DNA of 64,000 bases from an uncultured Aeromonadales bacterium (GCA_902782145.1 CACZLZ010000005.1:62001-126000); one strand, 5' to 3'. Shown: positions 29,265 through 39,712, numbered from the stretch's first letter. The notes: generated by a model not told the origin, from the sequence alone. Made by a program: numbers and translations.

Positions 29265-30893
29265 TCAGCGGAATTCCGGGCGCTTTTCCTCGTAGAGGCT
29301 CCGCAGAACGCTGCGCTCATATTCAAAATGGGGCAGCATCTTGTTCTCCTGCTGCATCAGGCTGTATTCCGATGACTCCAGGGCATAGGCGTTGGTGTAG
29401 ATCACAAAGGGCACCAGATGCTCATTCTCTGTGCGCACAAAGCCTGCCAGGTTCCGCACATGGCGGATGGTGCCGGTCTTGGCCATGATCCGGCCCTTCA
29501 GGGGGGCGGTGGTGACGCTGGCGCGCCTGAGGAGGGTGCCGCTCTCTCCGGACACCGGCAGGAGATCAATCATGCCGAGCCGGGCGTCATTGTCCCGGAT
29601 GTACTTGAGCACCTGTAGCATGGTGCCGGCGGAGATCAGGTTGTAGGATGACAGGCCGCTGCCGTCATACAGATCAGCCCCGGCAAAGTTGATCCGGCCC
29701 TTCTCCTGGAGGATCCTCTTCACCGCCTGGGCGGAGCTGCGGATGCTCACCGTGCGGCCGTAGAAAGATCGGGCCGCCGCTGCGGCCACGGCCTCGGCAT
29801 AGAGGTTGTCCGAGAATTTGAGCATGTGCTTCAGAAGAACCGGCAACTCGGCAGATCGGTTGGTGTCCAGGGTCTTGAGCTTCATGCCGGTGGTGTCCCG
29901 GGCCCGGACATCCCCGGTGAAGGAAATGCCGGACTTCCGGAGAGCCACCCGGAGGATATCCCTGGCCCACAGGTTGGGATCCTGCACGGCAAACTTGAAG
30001 TCCTGGACATAGTCCTTCCGGCGGTTGATCTCGCTGTTGAAGCAGCCTGACACCGTGTAGGTGTTGCTGGTGGAGGGCTCCACGATCATGGGGCACTCCT
30101 CGGCGTTGTAGTTTTCCCGGGTCACCGGGGAGACGCTGAAGCTGATCCGCACCGGCTGCATCTCGGTCAGCTGTGCCGGTGAGAAGTTGGAGGAGCCCCG
30201 GCCCAGCCGGGCCTTGGTGATCACGCAGTTGTGATCGATGATGACATTGCCCGCCGGGGCGGCGAAGCACAGGGGCAGATCGTCCCAGGGCCAGCCGGTG
30301 CCCCGGGTGTAGCCGCTGTAGGGACCGGTGCCCACGATGATATCGCCTTTGATCCTGCGGATCCCCTGCTCCTTCAGGCGGCTGAGCATGGCCAGGAGTT
30401 TTTCGCTGGTGAAGGTGGGATCTCCGCCGAATTCCAGCACCAGGCTGCCGTTGAGGACGCCCCCGGGTGACAGGCGGTCAGGGGAGGCGGCATCGGTTTT
30501 GAGGGAAGTGGTGAAGCGGAAACCCCGGCCCAGCTCGGTCAGGGCGGCGGCGGCGGTGAGCACCTTCATGGTGGAGGCCGGCTCCATGAGCAGTCCCAGG
30601 TTGCTGCCCTCATCTGCTCTTCCCGGCAGGGACCAGGCAGATCCCACCAGGGTGCCCCCGGCGGTCCGGGCGGGCTGGTTCACCGCCGGGATGGCGGTCC
30701 GGGGTGCGGAGTTCCGGCTGGTTGCCGCCGGCCGCACCTGGGTCCGGGACGGAGCGGACACATGGCGGATCTGGTTCCTGGAGGCGTGGGATGAGGTGTG
30801 GTGGGACACTTTCCGGGCGTCGGCGTCATGGATCCCGGCGGAGCATACCAGCAGTGCCGCCAGAACTGCGGCGGTCTTTCCGAATTTGATCAT
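29265..30893 (-). CDS. dacB: D-alanyl-D-alanine carboxypeptidase/endopeptidase PBP4 (DacB)
   Basis: A 542-residue periplasmic S13 peptidase that trims and cleaves peptidoglycan cross-links. A signal peptide (about 1-26, ending DADA) is followed by a Ser/Arg-rich stretch (27-75). Active-site motifs are all present: S107-x-x-K110 (EPASTMK), S361-D-N363 and K472-T-G474. The large domain-II insertion between the first two motifs is typical. I choose ATG 30893; the upstream ATG 30935 falls inside a TATAAT promoter element. Confidence 0.93.
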   Translation of the reverse strand: MIKFGKTAAVLAALLVCSAGIHDADARKVSHHTSSHASRNQIRHVSAPSRTQVRPAATSRNSAPRTAIPAVNQPARTAGGTLVGSAWSLPGRADEGSNLGLLMEPASTMKVLTAAAALTELGRGFRFTTSLKTDAASPDRLSPGGVLNGSLVLEFGGDPTFTSEKLLAMLSRLKEQGIRRIKGDIIVGTGPYSGYTRGTGWPWDDLPLCFAAPAGNVIIDHNCVITKARLGRGSSNFSPAQLTEMQPVRISFSVSPVTRENYNAEECPMIVEPSTSNTYTVSGCFNSEINRRKDYVQDFKFAVQDPNLWARDILRVALRKSGISFTGDVRARDTTGMKLKTLDTNRSAELPVLLKHMLKFSDNLYAEAVAAAAARSFYGRTVSIRSSAQAVKRILQEKGRINFAGADLYDGSGLSSYNLISAGTMLQVLKYIRDNDARLGMIDLLPVSGESGTLLRRASVTTAPLKGRIMAKTGTIRHVRNLAGFVRTENEHLVPFVIYTNAYALESSEYSLMQQENKMLPHFEYERSVLRSLYEEKRPEFR

Positions 30894-30933
30894 TTTTCTG
30901 CTGCCTGTGGCGTTGTTCTTCTGACAAGGGCAC

Positions 30934-30939
30934 ATTATA
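30934..30939 (-). promoter_or_regulatory. -10 element of dacB
   Basis: A perfect TATAAT on the minus strand, about 41 bases upstream of the chosen start. No clear TTGACA lies 17 bases upstream, so only the -10 is called. It decides the dacB start because a transcript starting near 30927 excludes the upper ATG. Confidence 0.5.
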
Positions 30940-31123
30940 AGTCAGAAATGGGGTTTGGCTGTTGCTTTTCGGTGAGGCACTGAATGGGAGGGAGGAGCGG
31001 TGTGTTGCGGAATGGCAGACTCTGAACTCCCGGCGGGAAGTATGGCTGGAATGGTGTAAGGACAGAGATCCGGGCGGTGCGCCGTCTGGTCTGCCTCAAT
31101 GACAGCCCTCCTGTGAGATCCGG

Positions 31124-31155
31124 AAAAGAAAAACCGGAGGCGTTCTGCCTCCGGT
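31124..31155 (-). terminator. Rho-independent terminator of the tailed chemoreceptor gene
   Basis: On the minus strand a perfect 9-bp stem ACCGGAGGC/GCCTCCGGT (31155-31133, loop of 5) is followed by TTTTTCTTTT. It starts 11 bases after the stop of the gene ending at 31166. Confidence 0.93.
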
Positions 31156-31165
31156 CTGGGGAGTC

Positions 31166-34100
31166 TCAGCTGTTTTTGCCCTTGGCTGCCGGGGACGGGG
31201 GAACGGGTGCTCCCTTTGCCGGTGCTTTGGGGTTGGCTCCGGTCTGATCTGCGGGCTTGCCAAAGGGGGAGACTGCCTTATCCTTGGCCGGTGCGGCGGC
31301 TTTCTCCGGGGCGGGGAAAGCGGGCTTCAAGGATCCGGCCTTGTCCTTGGCGGGAGATGGCGCCTTCTCCGGGGCGGGGAAAGAAGGCTTCAAGGATCCG
31401 GCTTTGTCCTTGGCGGGAGCCGAGGACTTCTCCGGTGTAGGGAAAACTGGCTTTGCTGATCCTGCCTTGTTCCTGGCGGGAGCCGGCACTTTCTTAGCGG
31501 CAGGATCTTTCTGCTTGCCGTTCTGCTGCGGATCATCAGCCGGAGTCTTGTCCTGATCTGGTGCCGGCTGGCTGCTTTCCTGGAACTTGAACCGCTCCAC
31601 CATGCGCTTCTGCTCGGTGGCCAGATTGTCCAGGGCCTGGCAGGAGACTTTGGACTTGTTGATCTCCGAGGCGTTGATCTCAGAGATCTCGGAGATGCGG
31701 CTGACATTGCTGGCCACCTCGTTGGAGGTGCAGCGCTGCTCTTCGGCGGCGCTGGCTATCTGGTGGGCCATGTCGTTGATGGAGGTCAGGATGGCCTTGA
31801 TCTCCTCAATGGAGGAGTTGGCAGCAGAAGTCTGCATCACCGAATGCTCCATCTCCTTCTCGCAGTTCTTGATGGTTTCCACGGCATTGGACACCACTGA
31901 CTGGAGGGATTCGATGAGTTTCTGCACTTCGGTGGTGGACACGGAGGTCTTCTGGGCCAGGGATCGCACCTCATCTGCCACCACGGCAAAACCCCGGCCG
32001 TGCTCACCTGCCCGGGCGGACTCAATGGCGGCGTTCAGGGCCAGCAGGTTGGTCTGCTCGGCGATGTCCTTGATCACCTCCACAATGGTGCCGATGTTGT
32101 TGCTGGTCTCGTTGACGTTCTTGATGGCCTCGGAGGTGATCTTCAGCCGGTGGGCCAGCTCATGGTTGGTGGTGATGTTGTCGCTCATGATCTTGCGGCC
32201 GGTCTCGGCGGCGTCATTCACCTCGATGATCCGGTTCAGGGAGGTGGCGGCGGATTCGGCCACATTGTCGGCGGATGCCCGCATCATGTTGATGGAGCTG
32301 ACGATCTGCTGGGTCTGCTCCTGCTGGACCTGGATCTTCTCAGCGGTGCTCACCATGGACTCGCTGTTGGAGTGGGCGTTTTCCTGGAGGGTCCGGGCGG
32401 ACTGGCTCAGGTTGCTCAGGGTGGCACCGAAGGTCTCGATGAGGCTGTTCATCTTCTTGGCCAGGTAGCCGAACTCGCTGCGGGCGTTGAACCGCACCGG
32501 CACTGTCATGTCGCCCTCGGCCATGGCGTTGATGGACCGCACGATCCGGGTAAGGGGCACATTGATGACCCGGCCTACCACATAGGCCACCAGCAGGGCA
32601 ACGATCATGCCGATGAGGATCACGGCGGTGAGCTTGATGTAGCTGGAGGAGATGATCTTGTAGGCGCCGTTCACTGAGGCGTTCATCTCGCTGTTGGAGA
32701 TGGCGGACATGGAGGCGATGATCTCGCTTAAGGACATCAGCTCCTCATTGGCTTTGAGGGTGATGCGCCGAAGCTCCGTCTTCTTCCGCACCAGGTTCAG
32801 GTGCATGGACAGCACGCCGGTGTCCTCGGCCACGCTGATGGCGAAGTTCTTGTAGTACCGGCCCACGTCGTTCTCAAAGGTGGGGAGATCCCGCTTGATC
32901 TCGTTGATCTGGGACAGGTACAGCTTGATGGCGCCCTGGTTCTTCTTCAGGGCCTCCTCCACGGTGGCCAGATCCTCGCTGTTCAGGGCGGCGTCGGTGT
33001 TGGTGGCCATCATGCCCTTCAGGGGCTCCGGGGCCAGCATCAGCTGATGGACGTAATCATCCTCGTCCTTCATCTGGAACTTGATGTTGTTGTATTCCTC
33101 GGTGAAGAGGTTGACCAGGGCCCGGTAGGAACTGATCTCCTTGTTGACCTTGATCTGCTCCTGCACCAGGTTCAGGTAGTCCTGGGGGATGGTGCCGGTG
33201 TAGGAGCTGTACTTGTTCAGATGGGCGTTAAGCTCCGTCACCAGCTCCTCAAACCGGGGCTCGTTCTCCACCAGGGCGGTGAACTCGGACACGGTCTGCT
33301 TCAGGATGTTGTTCTGGGCAGAGTAGATCTGGGTGAGCTTGGTGATCTCCTCGGCGTTCTGGGAGGTGAGGATCTCCACCAGGGCCTTGTGGGACACGTT
33401 CATGTCCTTTTCCAGCTTGCCGGCGGTTATTACCAGGGGCGTGGTCTTCTGGGTGACGGCGTTGAAGGCGGTGTTCAGATCGCTGAAGGCGTTGAAACTG
33501 GAGATACCGGAGATCAGCAGCATCACCATGAGGATCCCGAAGCCGTAGTACACCAGTTTGACCACGGGAATGTTCTTGAAGGTTATGAGGTGGTGCCGTC
33601 TCCTCTTGGGTTTCTCCGGGGCTTTGCCGTCCTTTGCGGGCGCAGAGGTTTTGCTGTCATTTCCGGCGGCGGTTTTCCCGTCCTTTGCAGGTGCAGAGGT
33701 TTTGCCGTCATTTCCGGCGGCGGCGGTTTTCCCATCCTTTGCAGGTGCGGCGGCTTTGCTGTCCTTTGCAGACGCAACAGTCTTCCCGTCCTTCGCAGGT
33801 GTTGCTGTCTTGCTGTCTTTTCCGGGAGCGGCGCTGTCAGCAGCTTTGGCGGCGGTCTTCCCTCCGTTCTTGAGGGGCTCACTGATCCGGGGAGCGGCGC
33901 CGTCCTTGGCCAGGGCGTCCTTCCCTCCGGCGGCAGTGCCGGGGGCGGATTCTTTCTTCAGGGGATCCCTGCCCGGGATCTTGCCTGCATCCTTTCCTGC
34001 GGCCTGGTCACCGGCCACAGGGGCCTTCAGATCTCCCGGGACACTTCCGGGGAAGGGATCACCCGGTCTGGGGGCGGTTTTTCCGGCGGCAGGGGCGGTA

Positions 34101-34222
34101 TCCCTTTCCAGTTCCTTCTTTTTGGCCGCATCGCGCTTTTTGGAGGGAAAAAGCGACCGGGGGCGCAGTGGGGAGGTGCTGAAGATTTTGGCTGGCTGTT
34201 TTTCCATGATACCGCTCTGCAT
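31166..34222 (-). CDS. Methyl-accepting chemotaxis protein with long N- and C-terminal repeat tails
   Basis: A 1018-residue chemoreceptor, about twice the usual length. The cytoplasmic N terminus (about 1-220) is Lys/Ala/Pro-rich with repeats of the type PAKDGKTAA (about 127-202). Then come transmembrane helix 1 (222-245), a helical periplasmic domain (246-529), helix 2 (530-550), HAMP, and a canonical signalling domain with [19 protein letters not shown] and [17 protein letters not shown]. The C terminus (about 905-1018) carries three 21-residue repeats around DKAGSLKP and FPAPEKA. Tails on both sides of a chemoreceptor are unusual; they may bind partners or tether it to the array or pole. 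The start is ATG 34222 or the in-frame ATG 34207. Confidence 0.9.
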   Translation of the reverse strand: MQSGIMEKQPAKIFSTSPLRPRSLFPSKKRDAAKKKELERDTAPAAGKTAPRPGDPFPGSVPGDLKAPVAGDQAAGKDAGKIPGRDPLKKESAPGTAAGGKDALAKDGAAPRISEPLKNGGKTAAKAADSAAPGKDSKTATPAKDGKTVASAKDSKAAAPAKDGKTAAAGNDGKTSAPAKDGKTAAGNDSKTSAPAKDGKAPEKPKRRRHHLITFKNIPVVKLVYYGFGILMVMLLISGISSFNAFSDLNTAFNAVTQKTTPLVITAGKLEKDMNVSHKALVEILTSQNAEEITKLTQIYSAQNNILKQTVSEFTALVENEPRFEELVTELNAHLNKYSSYTGTIPQDYLNLVQEQIKVNKEISSYRALVNLFTEEYNNIKFQMKDEDDYVHQLMLAPEPLKGMMATNTDAALNSEDLATVEEALKKNQGAIKLYLSQINEIKRDLPTFENDVGRYYKNFAISVAEDTGVLSMHLNLVRKKTELRRITLKANEELMSLSEIIASMSAISNSEMNASVNGAYKIISSSYIKLTAVILIGMIVALLVAYVVGRVINVPLTRIVRSINAMAEGDMTVPVRFNARSEFGYLAKKMNSLIETFGATLSNLSQSARTLQENAHSNSESMVSTAEKIQVQQEQTQQIVSSINMMRASADNVAESAATSLNRIIEVNDAAETGRKIMSDNITTNHELAHRLKITSEAIKNVNETSNNIGTIVEVIKDIAEQTNLLALNAAIESARAGEHGRGFAVVADEVRSLAQKTSVSTTEVQKLIESLQSVVSNAVETIKNCEKEMEHSVMQTSAANSSIEEIKAILTSINDMAHQIASAAEEQRCTSNEVASNVSRISEISEINASEINKSKVSCQALDNLATEQKRMVERFKFQESSQPAPDQDKTPADDPQQNGKQKDPAAKKVPAPARNKAGSAKPVFPTPEKSSAPAKDKAGSLKPSFPAPEKAPSPAKDKAGSLKPAFPAPEKAAAPAKDKAVSPFGKPADQTGANPKAPAKGAPVPPSPAAKGKNS

Positions 34223-34400
34223 TCATGAAAGGTTGCTTCCGGAGGATGTCTGGGAACAGATCCCCGGATCGTCTGACAATTGTACTATCTGGCACCGGCT
34301 AATTTCTTGATCACTGTTGAATAATGGACGTTGAGGACGGGATCTGGCCCGGAAATCCGTCCGGATCCTGTCCCGGCGGGCAGGCAGGCAGGGGACAGAT

Positions 34401-34429
34401 TTGTGACCGGGGTCCGCAAATAGTATAAT
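34401..34429 (+). promoter_or_regulatory. Sigma70 promoter of hinT
   Basis: TTGTGA at 34401-34406, a 17-bp spacer and a perfect TATAAT at 34424-34429. The transcript would start near 34436 and its 113-nt leader begins with a strong hairpin, GTTCCCCGG/CCGGGGAAC at 34447-34468. Confidence 0.75.
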
Positions 34430-34548
34430 CAGAGTGTGAATGCGCCGTTCCCCGGAGGGCCGGGGAACAGGGCGGTGCCGCCGGCGCCGGGATGTCTTCC
34501 GTCCGGGCCGGGACCCGCCCCAGGAGTTTTTTTCCGGAGATGATGACT

Positions 34549-34902
34549 ATGGCAGAGGAAACTATTTTCAGCAAAATTGTCCGCCGGGAGATCCCCTCGG
34601 ACATCGTCTACCAGGATGACCGGGTCACCGCCTTCCGGGACATCAATCCCCGGGCCCGGGTGCATATCCTCATCATCCCCAACAAACTCATTCCCTCGGT
34701 GAATGAGATCCAGGAGGAGGATGAGGCCCTCATCGGGCATCTGTTCACCGTGGCCGCCCAGGTGGCCCGGCAGGAGAACATCGCCAGCGACGGCTACCGC
34801 CTGATCTTCAACTGCGGCCGTAACGGCGGGCAGGAGGTTCCCCACCTGCACATGCATCTTCTGGGCGGTGAGCCCCTGAAGGGTTTCGGCTTCAACTGCT
34901 GA
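34549..34902 (+). CDS. hinT: Purine nucleoside phosphoramidase HinT
   Basis: A 117-residue HIT-family hydrolase cleaving AMP-N phosphoramidates. The histidine triad is H99, H101, H103 (PHLHMHLL). The N terminus [21 protein letters not shown] matches E. coli HinT in short segments. Three in-frame ATG codons (34540, 34543, 34549) are possible; 34549 gives the family N terminus. hinT followed by lpoB is the E. coli gene neighbourhood. Confidence 0.95.
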   Translation: MAEETIFSKIVRREIPSDIVYQDDRVTAFRDINPRARVHILIIPNKLIPSVNEIQEEDEALIGHLFTVAAQVARQENIASDGYRLIFNCGRNGGQEVPHLHMHLLGGEPLKGFGFNC

Positions 34903-34959
34903 GATCCCCCTGAGGTGACGGGAAGGATGGGCTATCCCGATCCTTTCCTCAGGACCGTT

Positions 34960-35164
34960 CTCCCTGCCGGATCCGGCAGGGAGCATCCGTCCCCTTTCCG
35001 GTCTGAGGCCGGAGCGCTTTATCATCCCTGCGGACTGGAATGGCTTTCAGTCCGCTGGTTTTTTCACGGCCGGGACTGCCTCTCGCCGGAGGCTTCCTGC
35101 TCCCGGCTGCTGGCAGCACCCTGGCGGGGCTGATGCCGTGCCTGTCCCTGTCCCGGCATCAGCC
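34960..35164 (+). other. Inverted repeats between hinT and lpoB
   Basis: A perfect 9-bp inverted repeat CTCCCTGCC/GGCAGGGAG lies at 34960-34983, and an 11-bp one, GGCTGATGCCG/CGGCATCAGCC, at 35128-35164 with a 15-base loop. The second is bracketed by direct copies of CGGCTGCTG. Neither has a T tract. They may end hinT transcription in a Rho-assisted way or shape the lpoB leader. Confidence 0.5.
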
Positions 35165-35245
35165 GGCTGCTGACAGGGACCGCTGTCCCCGCCGTGTCCT
35201 GCACGGCAATTGTCCACGCACAGTTATTGAAAATTTGAGAAACCC

Positions 35246-35998
35246 ATGAGAAACCAAGCCGCTGTTCTGCTGATCCTGACCACCCTTCTTTCCGGCTGCT
35301 CCATGCTGCGCTACCAGTACGGGGACCGGGGGCGCATTGAGTCGGATCATGCCCAGGGCCGTCAGACCTCTGCCACTGTGGAGCAGCTGCCCTCCTCCGC
35401 CGGGGATGTGCGGGTGTCGGCCATTGAGACCGATGACACGCCCCTGCTGACTGAGGACAGCATGATCACCGCCTCCACTGTCACTCCTGCCGCTCCCACA
35501 GTTCCGGCCGCAGATCTCCCGGAGTCCCCGGTGTCCACCTCCCGGATTGATGTCTCCTCTCCGGCGGCCCCGTCAGCCCCCTCCCTGGGCCGGGAGGATG
35601 CGGCCATCATCTCTGCCTCCAATGCCATGATCGCCAAGTCCTTCAGCACCATTCCCGGGGGATCGGTGGTCTATGTGGAGAAGGTGGTCTGCGATCCGCC
35701 CCTGGTCTACAAGACCGACGCCTTGACCTCCTCGGTGGAGAAGAGTTATGCCTCCTCCGGCCGCTACCGCATGGCCAGCCCTGAGAGTGTCCGGAAGCTG
35801 CGCTCCAACTTTGAATACCAGAGCGTGGCCAAGAATGGCGACTGGGGCAACCTGGCAAGCCTGGCCCGGGCAGAGAAGTATGACTATGTGTTCTACGGCG
35901 CCATTGGGGAGCAGAACGGCAAAAAGCTGCTGACCTACTACCTCATCAAGGTCTCCACCGGGGAGATCGTCTGGGAGAACACCCGGAACGTGGGCTGA
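35246..35998 (+). CDS. lpoB: LpoB-like outer-membrane lipoprotein, activator of PBP1B
   Basis: A 250-residue lipoprotein with lipobox LLSGC (Cys18), a long disordered Ser/Thr/Pro/Ala stretch (about 25-130) that could span the periplasm, and a C-terminal globular domain ending YVFYGAIGEQNG and LIKVSTGEIVWE. The last segment matches the LpoB C terminus, where the domain reaches through peptidoglycan to activate PBP1B. Location after hinT supports the call. The stalk is longer than in E. coli LpoB (213 residues total). Confidence 0.78.
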   Translation: MRNQAAVLLILTTLLSGCSMLRYQYGDRGRIESDHAQGRQTSATVEQLPSSAGDVRVSAIETDDTPLLTEDSMITASTVTPAAPTVPAADLPESPVSTSRIDVSSPAAPSAPSLGREDAAIISASNAMIAKSFSTIPGGSVVYVEKVVCDPPLVYKTDALTSSVEKSYASSGRYRMASPESVRKLRSNFEYQSVAKNGDWGNLASLARAEKYDYVFYGAIGEQNGKKLLTYYLIKVSTGEIVWENTRNVG

Positions 35999-36320
35999 GC
36001 CCCAAGGAGCTGTCCCCCGGCACCGCGGGCTCGCCTTTAGAGCGGATCGGGTCCAGGGCGGGGACTTCCCGATCCAGGCAGAGGGTCCGGGCGGCGCTGA
36101 TCCTTTTGTGATTTGTCCGGAACTTTTTTCCCGGGTCCCCGACCTGCTTTCCGGGGGCGGGGTGCCTCCGTGATAAGATCCCCCTGTCCGGGGATCCATG
36201 AAGGTGGATCCGAAAGACGGGCGCCGGCAGGCGGGATCCGTGAGGATCGGCCCCGGCTCCCGGGGATCTTCAGTTTTCTTTTTCTTTTCGTGTCTGCATT
36301 TTTTACAGGGACTTCTTCAT

Positions 36321-37526
36321 ATGATAATCACGCCAAAGGTACGGGGCTTTATCTGCACCACCACCCATCCCGAGGGATGCTTCTCCAATGTCAGACGGCA
36401 GATTGCCACGGTGAAGGCTGAGGGCCCCATTGACAACGGACCCCGCAAAGTCCTGGTCATCGGCGCCTCCACCGGCTACGGCCTGGCCTCCCGCATCACC
36501 GCCGCCTTCGGCTGCGGCGCCGCCACGGTGGGTGTCTTCTTTGAGAAGCCCGGCACCGAGAAGAAGCCCGGCACTGCCGGCTGGTACAACTCCGCCGCCT
36601 TTGACCGCTATGCTAGGGATGCGGGGCTGTATGTGAAGAACATCAATGGCGACGCCTTCTCGGATGAGTGCCGCCAGCAGGTCATTGACGTGATCAAGGA
36701 GGATCTGGGGCAGGTGGATCTGGTGATCTACTCCCTGGCCGCTCCGGTGCGCAAGATCCCGGGCACCGGTGAGGTGGTGCGCTCTGCCCTGAAGCCCATC
36801 GGCAAGACCTACACCACCACCGCTGTGGACGTGAACAAGGACGTGATCATTGAGGCCTCCATCGATCCCGCCAGCGAGGAGGAGATCGCCAACACCGTCA
36901 AGGTCATGGGCGGACAGGACTGGGAACTGTGGATCCGCGCATTGTCTGAGGCCGGGGTCCTGGCTGACGGTGCCCGCACCATTGCCTACAGCTATATCGG
37001 CACGGATCTCACCTGGCCGATCTACTGGCACGGTACACTGGGCAAGGCCAAGGAGGATCTGGATCGGGCAGCTGCCGCCAACACGGCGCTGCTGGCCGGG
37101 ATCGGCGGCCGGGCTTATGTGGCGGTGATGAAGTCGGTGATCACCCAGGCCTCCTCGGCCATTCCGGTGATGCCCCTCTACATTTCCATGGTGTTCCGGA
37201 TCATGCGTCAGAAGGATCTCCACGAGGTGCCTATTGATCAACTCAACCGCATGTTCCGTACCAAACTGTGTGCCGGGGAACTGGACACCGATGAGGCCGG
37301 ACGGATCCGGATGGATGACTGGGAGCTCAGGGATGACGTGCAGCAGGCATGCCGCGATCTGTGGCCTCAGATCACCACGGAGAACCTGAAGGAGCTCACC
37401 GACTATCAGCAGTACAAGGACGAGTTCCTAAATCTTTTCGGCTTTGGCTGTGATGACGTAGACTACAGCGCCGACGTGGATCCCGTGGTGGACTTTGAGG
37501 TCATCGACATGCTGGCTGCCAAATAG
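36321..37526 (+). CDS. fabV: NADH-dependent trans-2-enoyl-ACP/CoA reductase FabV
   Basis: A 401-residue single-chain reductase completing the fatty-acid elongation cycle, or reducing crotonyl-CoA in anaerobes. The catalytic pair Tyr235 and Lys244 forms the FabV Y-x8-K motif ([10 protein letters not shown]); the Rossmann start is [15 protein letters not shown]. FabV resists triclosan. The start at ATG 36321 gives the conserved N terminus [23 protein letters not shown] lies 10 bases upstream. The longer frame from 36198 lacks a family match. Confidence 0.95.
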   Translation: MIITPKVRGFICTTTHPEGCFSNVRRQIATVKAEGPIDNGPRKVLVIGASTGYGLASRITAAFGCGAATVGVFFEKPGTEKKPGTAGWYNSAAFDRYARDAGLYVKNINGDAFSDECRQQVIDVIKEDLGQVDLVIYSLAAPVRKIPGTGEVVRSALKPIGKTYTTTAVDVNKDVIIEASIDPASEEEIANTVKVMGGQDWELWIRALSEAGVLADGARTIAYSYIGTDLTWPIYWHGTLGKAKEDLDRAAAANTALLAGIGGRAYVAVMKSVITQASSAIPVMPLYISMVFRIMRQKDLHEVPIDQLNRMFRTKLCAGELDTDEAGRIRMDDWELRDDVQQACRDLWPQITTENLKELTDYQQYKDEFLNLFGFGCDDVDYSADVDPVVDFEVIDMLAAK

Positions 37527-37582
37527 GCGGAGTTGTTCCGGAGAGCAGGATCTGGATCCGGAGTTCAGGAGCCGGATCTGTT

Positions 37583-37631
37583 GCCGGTGAGATGGGGGTG
37601 CTTCCGGGATCGGAGCACCCGGATCACCGGC
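37583..37631. other. Large two-part hairpin after fabV
   Basis: GCCGGTGA at 37583-37590 pairs with TCACCGGC at 37624-37631, enclosing a second stem GGGTGCT/AGCACCC (37596-37602 with 37614-37620). It lies 57 bases after fabV and lacks a T run. In the rest of 37632-37959 I see only a short direct repeat (GCTGGCGAAGATC, twice near 37745-37772). Confidence 0.6.
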
Positions 37632-37959
37632 TTGCGGCCTGAGGCCGGATCTTATGCAGGGCGGGATCGGAAGGTTCCGCCTTTTCTGTGTCCGCATGAT
37701 CCCAGGATCTGGAGCTCATGCCAGTGGGCGATAAGATCTGCGCTGCTGGCGAAGATCGCTGCTGGCGAAGATCTGAGACACTTTAGGAAGTCAGCGGCAT
37801 CTGTCCGGGCGAAGAACTGCTGGGGGCGGGATGGCTGCGGCATCGGATCACTGCTGGGTGATGCTGCGAGCCTGGGCGTGTGAAAGGGTGGCGCGGGATG
37901 CGGGACGGTGTGAGGCCCATGAGCGGATCCCCTTCCGGTATGGGGCAGCGGCTCATTGG

Positions 37960-39321
37960 TCACAGTAGCCAGGTCCAGTACACCGGAATGAAGTGAAAGC
38001 CGTCTTTTTCCATGTAGTCTGCAGTGTGCAGGATATAGGCGGTTCCCAACTGCTCATGGTATTTGGTGACGAACTTTCGCAGAGAAGTGTAGGTGTACCT
38101 TTTCCCGGATTTAACCTCCAGGGGGGAGACATTGTGCCGGCTCTGGATATTTTCCCGGGTGAGCAGGAAGTCTATTTCCATCCGGTCATTGGGGGCGGCT
38201 TTGGATGGACTGGCATAAAAGTAGAGCCTGTGTCCTGAGGCGGTGAGCATTTGGGCGACGATATTCTCAAAGAACATGCCCTCATTCATTTCAAGTTTTC
38301 CCGTCAGGAGTTTTTTATACACTTCTTCTGTGCTGATGGCATCATCGTCAAAGGTGAGGCTTAGCAGGAGTCCGGTGTCGCCAAGGTAGATCTTCATGGT
38401 GTTGCGGTCGCGGTTCAGCCTGAGTCCCATATCCGGTGCCGTGGCACAGTAGCAGATATTGCAGATCATGGAGTCCTCAAGCCAGAGGAATGAACTTTCA
38501 TAGCTCCGGTACCGTGCACCGTTTCCCAGGGAGGCCAGGGAAAATTTCTTCCCATGTTTTGCCAGCTGCTCCGGGATCTCATCGAACACCGCCTCCACCT
38601 TGTGCTTATAACCATGGGCAAGCCGGGTTATGTCCGTGCGGTACAGGGTGAGAATGTCTCTTTTGATCCTGTCGGCTGCGGCAAAACTTCGGGTCTCAAG
38701 GTAAACCTGCACAGCTTGGGGCATGCCGCCGACAATGAGATATTGCCTGAACAGTGTCATGGCTTTCCGGTGCAGTGCCGGACCCATCTCCTTTTTTTCC
38801 TGGTAGTTCTTTTTCAGGATCCCCAGCATAGGCTCCTCATTCATTGCCCACAGAAACTCCTCAAAGTCCAGTGGGTACATTCTGACGTGTCTTTCCTCTG
38901 AGGGGATGAGGATATCCTTTACATTCTCCCGGATGGAGATCAGGGAGCCGGTTTCGATGTAGTGGTACCTGCCGTCTGCCACCAGATATTTGATTGCCGC
39001 CCGTGCCCGGGGGAACATCTGAATTTCGTCCAGAATGATCAGGGAGTCATGATCGTGGAGTTCAACATTGTAAATGGCTGACAGGTACAGAAAGAAGGAG
39101 TCCAGATCGTGGAGGCTGTTTGCAAACAGATCCTTAACTTCCTTTGGGGCGATGTTGAAATCTATGGTTATGTGGGATCGGTAGTTTTCCCGGGCAAACT
39201 CTTCAGCGGTGTAACTTTTACCTACACGGCGTGCCCCGTCAATGAGCAGTGCCGTCCTGCCGGCGCTCTCCTGTTTCCACTGGAGAAGTTGGGTGTAGAT
39301 TTTCCGCTTCAATGCTGTCAT
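37960..39321 (-). CDS. AAA_14/DUF4143-family ATPase
   Basis: A 453-residue protein with Walker A GARRVGKS (29-36), Walker B LIILDEIQ (about 95-102) and a C-terminal DUF4143 domain ending in an EIDFLL...PLEVKSGK pattern, which resembles the D-(D/E)xK core of PD-(D/E)xK nucleases. Such genes are widespread in gut and rumen bacteria, often as stand-alone, horizontally moved genes of unknown role. ATG 39321 is preferred over a TTG at 39357. Codon use is closer to AT-rich third positions than in the neighbouring fabV. A degenerate 33-bp repeat array lies 180 bases upstream of its start. Confidence 0.88.
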   Translation of the reverse strand: MTALKRKIYTQLLQWKQESAGRTALLIDGARRVGKSYTAEEFARENYRSHITIDFNIAPKEVKDLFANSLHDLDSFFLYLSAIYNVELHDHDSLIILDEIQMFPRARAAIKYLVADGRYHYIETGSLISIRENVKDILIPSEERHVRMYPLDFEEFLWAMNEEPMLGILKKNYQEKKEMGPALHRKAMTLFRQYLIVGGMPQAVQVYLETRSFAAADRIKRDILTLYRTDITRLAHGYKHKVEAVFDEIPEQLAKHGKKFSLASLGNGARYRSYESSFLWLEDSMICNICYCATAPDMGLRLNRDRNTMKIYLGDTGLLLSLTFDDDAISTEEVYKKLLTGKLEMNEGMFFENIVAQMLTASGHRLYFYASPSKAAPNDRMEIDFLLTRENIQSRHNVSPLEVKSGKRYTYTSLRKFVTKYHEQLGTAYILHTADYMEKDGFHFIPVYWTWLL

Positions 39322-39498
39322 TCCCTGTGTTGCGTGTTTGCTGGCTTGATCTGCCAATGCCGGGAGCTGCGCTGTGAGCAGTCAGAGACTGCTGCGATCA
39401 GTGTGCATAAACTGCTGCAGGCCAGGTCCGGTCAAGATGGATCAGGAACCCGGCTTCAGATCAGGATAGGGGATCTGAATGGGATCTGTGGAGGGGCC

Positions 39499-39660
39499 GC
39501 ACATTTTCAAGGTTAGTATAAGACGAAATTTGCACTATTTCCACAGTTATGAACTGCCAAAACTGCACGTTTTCGAGAATAACGAATGGTCATATCTGCA
39601 CGGATCTGAGAATAACAAACCACCGTAAACGCACCTTTTCAGGAATAATGAACGCCTGAG
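39499..39660 (-). repeat. Degenerate 33-bp tandem repeat array upstream of the DUF4143 ATPase
   Basis: Four consecutive units of exactly 33 bp begin with GCAC at 39499, 39532, 39565 and 39598, followed by a fifth at 39631 (29 bp) and a last GCAC at 39660. Conserved parts are GCAC, a TTTTC-like block, and GAGAATAACGAA; the other 10-12 bases vary. Read on the minus strand the unit is 11 codons (for example FVILENVQFWQ), open except for one stop. The array precedes the ATPase gene in its transcription direction, so it may bind a regulator or be a relic of a repetitive protein. Confidence 0.85.
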
Positions 39661-39673
39661 CACCATCCTGCCG

Positions 39674-39712
39674 AAAAAAAGTAAGCTCCGGGCAAAAAAC
39701 TGTCCGGAGCTT
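39674..39712 (-). terminator. Rho-independent terminator of the helical orphan gene
   Basis: On the minus strand a 9-bp stem AAGCTCCGG/CCGGAGCTT (39712-39683) is followed by TAC and seven T residues (39680-39674). It lies 53 bases downstream of the gene at 39765-40664. Confidence 0.85.

Noticed and set aside
36117..36145. Sigma-E promoter upstream of fabV (GGAACTT)
   Set aside because: No GTCTAA-like -10 follows at 15-16 bp (the sequence there is GACCTG).
39499..39660. CRISPR array
   Set aside because: Units are contiguous and degenerate, with no conserved repeat separated by unique spacers, and there are no cas genes.
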